Source of the DNA: Spirochaetaceae bacterium | Lineage (GTDB): Bacteria; Spirochaetota; Spirochaetia; Treponematales; Rectinemataceae | NCBI GenBank assembly: GCA_025358255.1 | Contig: JANYKC010000019.1 | Location: 62,001 to 126,000 of the forward strand | Direction of reading: 5' to 3' | DNA length: 64,000 nt | In this document: in pieces, positions 60,230 to 64,000 of the stretch | Layout of the letters: every line of letters begins with the position of its first letter | How positions within the stretch are numbered: position 1 is the stretch's first letter | Made by a program: the position numbers and the translations under genes | The notes under the pieces: generated by a model | Told to the model about the DNA's origin: nothing | What the model saw: the letters and a program-made list of their open reading frames with translations, nothing else | Database searches by the model: none

Positions 60230-60967
60230 ATGGACCAATTGACCACTGATGTAGCACGTTTTTTCGAACTTGTATCGGGAATCCAGATCCGCGCGAGGCG
60301 CACGATCGAGACCGGCCTTCGTGCCCGGGACCTCACGTATGCGCAGTATTCGGCCCTTTTCGCCCTGGCGGCGAACGACGGCATGAGCCAGGCGGAGCTC
60401 GCCCAGGCACTCGACACCGATTCGACCACGGCCATGGTCCTTCGCACCTCGCTGGAGAGGAAGCGCTTCGTAACCCGTGTCGATGACCCCGAGGATGGCC
60501 GCGTGAAGCGTATCGAGATCACCGAATCCGGCAAAGCGGCCCTCCAGTCAGCCCTTCCGGAGGCCAAGAGCCTTTATTCCAAGGCCAGCGCCCTCTTTTC
60601 GGAGGTCGACCTGAAGCGCATCCTCCCGGTCCTTGAGCGCCTGCACGGCTTTGTCGGGGAGACTTCCGCGACGAAAAAAGCCTCGGGCGGCGGTTCCCAG
60701 GCCGGGAAGGGAAAGCCGAAGAAGGCGGCTGCACCCTCTCGTGGGGGCAAGAAAGCCCCTGCCGCCAAGGCCAAAGCCAGGGCCAAGCCCGTCGCGGCGA
60801 AGAAACCGGCCCCCAAGGCCGTGGCACGGCCCGCGCCCAAGGCGACGAAGAGCGTGAAGGCCGCCAAGAACTCGAAGCAGGTCAAGGTCGCCGCCCGCGT
60901 GAAGGCCCCCTCGGGAGCCAAGGCCTCCGCCTCCAAGGCCAAAGCCCCTGCGAAGAAAGGCAAGTAG
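60230..60967 (+). CDS. MarR-family regulator with histone-H1-like Lys/Ala/Pro-rich tail
   Basis: 245 aa from ATG 60230 behind GAAGGAG. Residues ~5-145 are a MarR winged helix: 'LTYAQYSALFALAANDGMSQ', 'AELAQALDTDSTTAMVLRTS', wing 'VDDPEDGRVKRIEITESGK'. Residues ~155-245 are almost only Lys, Ala, Pro and Arg (KKAAAPSRGGKKAPA, AKPVAAKKPAPKAVA, KAKAPAKKGK), like histone H1 or bacterial H1-like nucleoid proteins. The tail probably adds non-specific DNA affinity. Monocistronic with its own promoter and terminator; targets unknown. Confidence 0.88.
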   Translation: MDQLTTDVARFFELVSGIQIRARRTIETGLRARDLTYAQYSALFALAANDGMSQAELAQALDTDSTTAMVLRTSLERKRFVTRVDDPEDGRVKRIEITESGKAALQSALPEAKSLYSKASALFSEVDLKRILPVLERLHGFVGETSATKKASGGGSQAGKGKPKKAAAPSRGGKKAPAAKAKARAKPVAAKKPAPKAVARPAPKATKSVKAAKNSKQVKVAARVKAPSGAKASASKAKAPAKKGK

Positions 60968-60985
60968 CCTCCTCGTCCGGAAAGC

Positions 60986-61021
60986 AAGAGCCGTCCCGGG
61001 AAAACCGGGGCGGCTCTTTTT
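60986..61021 (+). terminator. Terminator of the MarR gene
   Basis: AAGAGCCG-rich arm pairs with CGGCTCTT across a CCCGG/CCGGG core, ending in TTTTT. It also faces the convergent pmbA gene. Confidence 0.9.
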
Positions 61022-61041
61022 GTCCACGGGGAAGGGATGGC

Positions 61042-62382
61042 TCAGAGCGTGAAGGTGAGTCCGCTGACAAGGATGCCCGGGAGCAGCGCCCCCCCGAGGG
61101 CCCGCAGGCCATAGCTCGCTGTTTCCGTCACAAGGCTTCGCTCCTGGGTCAGGGCCTCAAGATGGCTTCCGAGCAAGGAGTAGATGCTGTCATCGAAACG
61201 CATATCCTTGATCGGCGCGGTGATCTTCCCGTTCTCCACCCAGAAACAGGCGAAACGGGTCATGCCCGTGATCCTGGCCGACTCCACGTCGCTCCAGTTC
61301 AAGTAATGGAAATTCGATACATACACCCCACTCCCGAGGGCGGCGAGGGCCTCGGCTTCCCGAAGCTGGCCAGGGCCGATCGAGGGAGAGCGAAGGCTTT
61401 CCCAATCCGTCGCCTGGTTCGAAGGAATGCCGTATTCCGTCGCGCTCCGTTCGGATACAAGGGTCGAGACGAGCTTGCCTTTGTCGACAAGGACGAGGCG
61501 TTCCGGCGCCACATCCCCGGATTCATTGAAGCGGGGTTCGACGCCGAGGGAGAAGTCCTGGACCAGGCTGAATGCGGAAGATAGGCTTTGCCTCCCCTCG
61601 CGGAAGGCGACATAGGCGCTGGTGCCTTCCCGGATGCTCCGCTCCGAGAGGCCATGCCAGGAGAAGAAGGTCATGACTTCGTTGAGGGCGTCCGGGCTGA
61701 TATAGGCGCGGTATTCCCTGGGCTCAAGCTTGCGCTCCTGGCGGGCAAGGGGCTCGAGCCGGGTTGCCGCGGAGGCCAGGCGGCCTTCATGTTCCGCCTG
61801 GTCCCAGGTCCGCCCAGCATAGCAGGACTTGACCGCTTTCCCGTTCGGCAGCCACATCGACCAATCGGTCACGAAGGTTTCCGCCGAGAACCAGTGGCGC
61901 GCCCCCGCTGAAGTCGCGGCGCCGCGGACCACCGGCCCTTGGGCATGGATCCCCACGACATCGGAGCCGGCCGTTGGGGAGAGGACATCCTCGATCACGC
62001 TGTCGAAGTCCGGAAGGCTCCCCTCGAAGCATTGGCTCGACTCGAGGCCGGATTTCGGAGCTTGGCGATAGGGGTCTTCAGGCAGGAGTGCCGCGTCCTC
62101 GCGGGTCCTGGAAAGGATCCGGGCGGCGAGCGCGGAGTCATCATCGGCGTTCCCGGACACATTGAAGGAGGCGGTCATGCTCTTGCCTTCGAGGAAGAGC
62201 CGGAAGGAGACGATGGAGCGGTCCACCTGCCCTGCCTGCCTTACCTTGCCACCGTTGAAGCGCACGAACAGGGAGTCCTCGCCGAGGAATTCCATGGACA
62301 GGGCCTCGCCGGAAGAGAGCTCGTTCAGGAGGACCTTCCTGGCGTTTTCGAACCTGGCCTCGAGCTTATCCATGCCGTTCAT
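61042..62382 (-). CDS. pmbA: TldE/PmbA-type metalloprotease-complex subunit
   Basis: 446 aa, the non-zinc partner of TldD. Start 62382 (MNGMDKLEARFENARK) behind GGAGG, overlapping the tldD stop by 4 bp; the longer open frame upstream is out-of-frame tldD. Family features: 'VRFNGGKVRQAGQVDRSIVS', 'VLVDKGKLVSTLVSERSATE', 'GSGVYVSNFHYLNWSDVESA' and 'FWVENGKITAPIKDMRFDDS'. With TldD it unwinds and degrades unstructured peptides or matures modified peptides. No RiPP precursor is seen nearby. Confidence 0.9.
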   Translation of the reverse strand: MNGMDKLEARFENARKVLLNELSSGEALSMEFLGEDSLFVRFNGGKVRQAGQVDRSIVSFRLFLEGKSMTASFNVSGNADDDSALAARILSRTREDAALLPEDPYRQAPKSGLESSQCFEGSLPDFDSVIEDVLSPTAGSDVVGIHAQGPVVRGAATSAGARHWFSAETFVTDWSMWLPNGKAVKSCYAGRTWDQAEHEGRLASAATRLEPLARQERKLEPREYRAYISPDALNEVMTFFSWHGLSERSIREGTSAYVAFREGRQSLSSAFSLVQDFSLGVEPRFNESGDVAPERLVLVDKGKLVSTLVSERSATEYGIPSNQATDWESLRSPSIGPGQLREAEALAALGSGVYVSNFHYLNWSDVESARITGMTRFACFWVENGKITAPIKDMRFDDSIYSLLGSHLEALTQERSLVTETASYGLRALGGALLPGILVSGLTFTL

Positions 62383-63815
62383 GCCTCGCCTCCGAATATC
62401 TCGACGCCGCGGAACGCGCAAACGGGACTTGCGTGCCCGACAAAGACAATCTGGTTGGGCTCGCCCTTGCCGCAGTTGGCCGCCCCATAGGCGCGGAAGG
62501 TATTCCCGTCGCCGACCTTGAAGAGATTGCGCCAGAAGCTGGAGGATACACCGCGGTAGTTCGGGTTGCGCAGGGTGCGGGTTATACGGCCCTCCTCGAT
62601 GAGCTTGGCGAATTCGCAACCGAACTGGAACTTGTTTCGGAAATCATCGATCGACCAGGAGCGGTTGGATTCCATGTACACGCCGCTTTCGATCGAGGCG
62701 ATGATGTCGTCGAAGTCGTCGCGGCCGGGCTCCAGGTTGAGATTGGCCATGCGGTCGATCGGGGTGCGGGCCCAGCTGTCCGCCCGCTGGCAGGAAACGC
62801 CGGCCTTGGCGGACCTGGCCTGGCTTTCAAGGCCGCCCAAGGCGCGCACAAGGATCCCGTCCTTTATGATGAACTCCCGGCGGGCCGGTGCGCCGGTGTC
62901 GTCGAAGGAGCAGCTTGCCGCCTCTCCCCGGACGCCCGGATCGAAGGTTATGTTCATGAGGTCCGACCCATAGCGGAGGCTGCCGATGTCGGTGGGCTTC
63001 ACGAAGGAGGATCCGGCGAAATTGCGCTCGTCCCCGAGGATCCGGTCGAGCTCGCAGGGATGGCCGACGCTTTCATGTATCTGGAGGACCATCTGGTCGG
63101 GAGCGAGCACGAGGTCACCCTTCATGGAAGGACAGTCCTCGGCGGCAAGGAGTTCCAGGACTTCCTCCGCGGTCCGCTGGGCGTCGAGCTCAAGGCTTCC
63201 TCCGTCGAAGAGCTCGGCGCCGCCCTGGAAGATGCGGGCGCTGCCGTTGGCAGTCCGCTTCTGGACCAGGTTGCCCTCGCGGGCGATGGCCTGGAGGTTG
63301 TGGGTGGCGAGGTGGAGGACCTGGCTGAGCAATGTCCCCGTGGTCGAGGCTATCTCGATCTCGATGTCCCGCGTCCCGAGTTCGACGCTGGTCTGGATGA
63401 TGCGGTCGGAGATCCTCATGGAGGACGAAAGGGAGACCGCCAGCCCCGAGAGGTCGCCCGCGGAGAGTTCCGCGCGTTTCTGCCTCGGCGACTCCCAGGT
63501 CGCCCGCGATACCGGTCGTACCTCGCGCCCGAACCTATGGAGGGCGCGGGGCGAAGCGGAGCGGGCGAGGAGGAGTGCGCGGGAAAAGGCCGTTTCGAGA
63601 TCGGTCACCTCGCAGGACGCGGTGGCCGCGTAGCCGAATTGCCCCCCGGTGAGGACCTCGACCATGTAGCCTTCATCGTCGTCAAGCCGGGCGTCGTCGA
63701 ATTTCCCGTCGCGCGCGCTGTAGCTGCGCTCGACGCCGCGGAATCGGCGGATCCCGGCCCACTCGACCCCGGATGGAGCCGTGGCTTCAAGGAGCCGTGA
63801 AAGGTCCATTCGCAT
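62379..63815 (-). CDS. tldD: TldD-type zinc metalloprotease
   Basis: 478 aa. The zinc motif HESVGHPCE lies about two thirds... of the way into the N-terminal half of the chain (near residue 250), with a C-terminal Cys segment 'GHASPVCAFRGVEIFGGE'. Also 'DIEIEIASTTGTLLSQ' and 'LRNPNYRGVSSSFWRNLFKV'. Begins MRMDLSRLL behind GGAGG. It forms the catalytic half of the TldD/PmbA complex and is co-translated with pmbA. Confidence 0.92.
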   Translation of the reverse strand: MRMDLSRLLEATAPSGVEWAGIRRFRGVERSYSARDGKFDDARLDDDEGYMVEVLTGGQFGYAATASCEVTDLETAFSRALLLARSASPRALHRFGREVRPVSRATWESPRQKRAELSAGDLSGLAVSLSSSMRISDRIIQTSVELGTRDIEIEIASTTGTLLSQVLHLATHNLQAIAREGNLVQKRTANGSARIFQGGAELFDGGSLELDAQRTAEEVLELLAAEDCPSMKGDLVLAPDQMVLQIHESVGHPCELDRILGDERNFAGSSFVKPTDIGSLRYGSDLMNITFDPGVRGEAASCSFDDTGAPARREFIIKDGILVRALGGLESQARSAKAGVSCQRADSWARTPIDRMANLNLEPGRDDFDDIIASIESGVYMESNRSWSIDDFRNKFQFGCEFAKLIEEGRITRTLRNPNYRGVSSSFWRNLFKVGDGNTFRAYGAANCGKGEPNQIVFVGHASPVCAFRGVEIFGGEA

Positions 63816-63870
63816 GTTGCCTCCTGTCTCTCAAGCGCAAATGAAAAAAACGATATCTCACGTCATCGAT

Positions 63871-64000
63871 CTAGAGCTTGATCGGCCGCCTGTTGTCGGA
63901 AAGGCGCCGCATGAGGTAGTCGCGATCGAGGCCGAGGACTTCCGTGGCTTCCCGCAGCTGGTCGGCGGAAAGGAGGTTCTGCTCGGCGAAGAGGTAGACG
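63871..64000 (-). CDS. C-terminal end of an unidentified protein, truncated by the window edge
   Basis: A minus-strand frame enters from beyond 64000 and stops with TAG at 63871-63873. The visible 42 residues include 'YLFAEQNLLSADQLREATEV' and end 'RRLSDNRRPIKL'; they are amphipathic and could be a helix-turn-helix-like end. Too little is visible to assign. It lies 55 bp upstream of tldD on the same strand. Confidence 0.5.
   Translation of the reverse strand, partial: VYLFAEQNLLSADQLREATEVLGLDRDYLMRRLSDNRRPIKL

Noticed and set aside
62433-63800. A 455-codon plus-strand open frame opposite tldD
   Set aside because: It mirrors tldD on the other strand, is rich in Gly/Val/Asp typical of antisense frames in GC-rich DNA, and has no Shine-Dalgarno or recognisable motif.
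1-64000. CRISPR arrays, prophage, insertion sequences or toxin-antitoxin pairs
   Set aside because: No regularly spaced direct repeats, transposase, integrase, phage structural or toxin-like genes were found; the excisionase-type HTH at 53118 is fused to EIIA and is a regulator.

Overview
This 64 kb window is GC-rich chromosomal DNA, most likely from a spirochaete (Spirochaetota, Treponema/Spirochaeta side). I base that on the trans-2-enoyl reductase, which reads like the well-known Treponema denticola enzyme over its whole length, on relaxed spirochaetal-type lipoboxes, and on the fermentative, hydrogen-evolving gene content. I see no phage, insertion sequence, CRISPR array or rRNA operon. 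Species assignment is inference.

Layout. 30-2612: a very long extracellular peptide-type binding protein whose SBP_bac_5 segments appear circularly permuted. 2874-4529: TGS-type nucleoside kinase with a strong terminator. 4622-13102: a sugar island with amylosucrase (GH13_4) and a GntR/LacI hybrid repressor on the minus strand, facing a binding protein, two permeases, a LacI repressor and an M28-like hydrolase on the plus strand. 13238-16598: oligoendopeptidase F, MTA/SAH nucleosidase, RsmE. 16641-20601: fatty-acid elongation operon fabH-fabF-fabZ-fabV.

20807-31407: the most striking block. It holds a dipeptide importer (oppABCDF), a cyanophycinase-family peptidase, a sigma-54 activator and an isoaspartyl dipeptidase, all on the minus strand. 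A consensus sigma-54 promoter stands before iadA and a near-consensus one before oppA. Together they read as an inducible pathway for import and cleavage of beta-aspartyl (cyanophycin-type) dipeptides.

31486-37703: a complete six-subunit Ech-type energy-converting [NiFe] hydrogenase (echABCDEF) followed by hypA and hypB. 37845-46234: sodium:solute symporter, FtsH, an orphan GroES, an SDF-type symporter with a PtsN-like EIIA, a threonine-synthase-like protein that has lost its PLP lysine, and a MATE exporter. 46317-46390: tRNA-Arg(CCT). 46461-50922: a class III adenylate cyclase fused to a two-times-2TM membrane module and coiled coil, and an RNB-domain ribonuclease.

51154-60967: small membrane protein, rplM-rpsI-recX, an HTH-EIIA fusion regulator, then smc (no recognisable hinge) with two unknown envelope proteins and an AlaX-type editing protein, then a MarR regulator with a histone-H1-like tail. 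61042-63815: tldD-pmbA protease pair. 63871-64000: the C-terminal end of an unidentified gene running off the window.

Most operons show 1-4 bp stop/start overlaps, and several clear intrinsic terminators separate them. Starts were moved downstream from the longest open frame wherever a Shine-Dalgarno and family length supported it.
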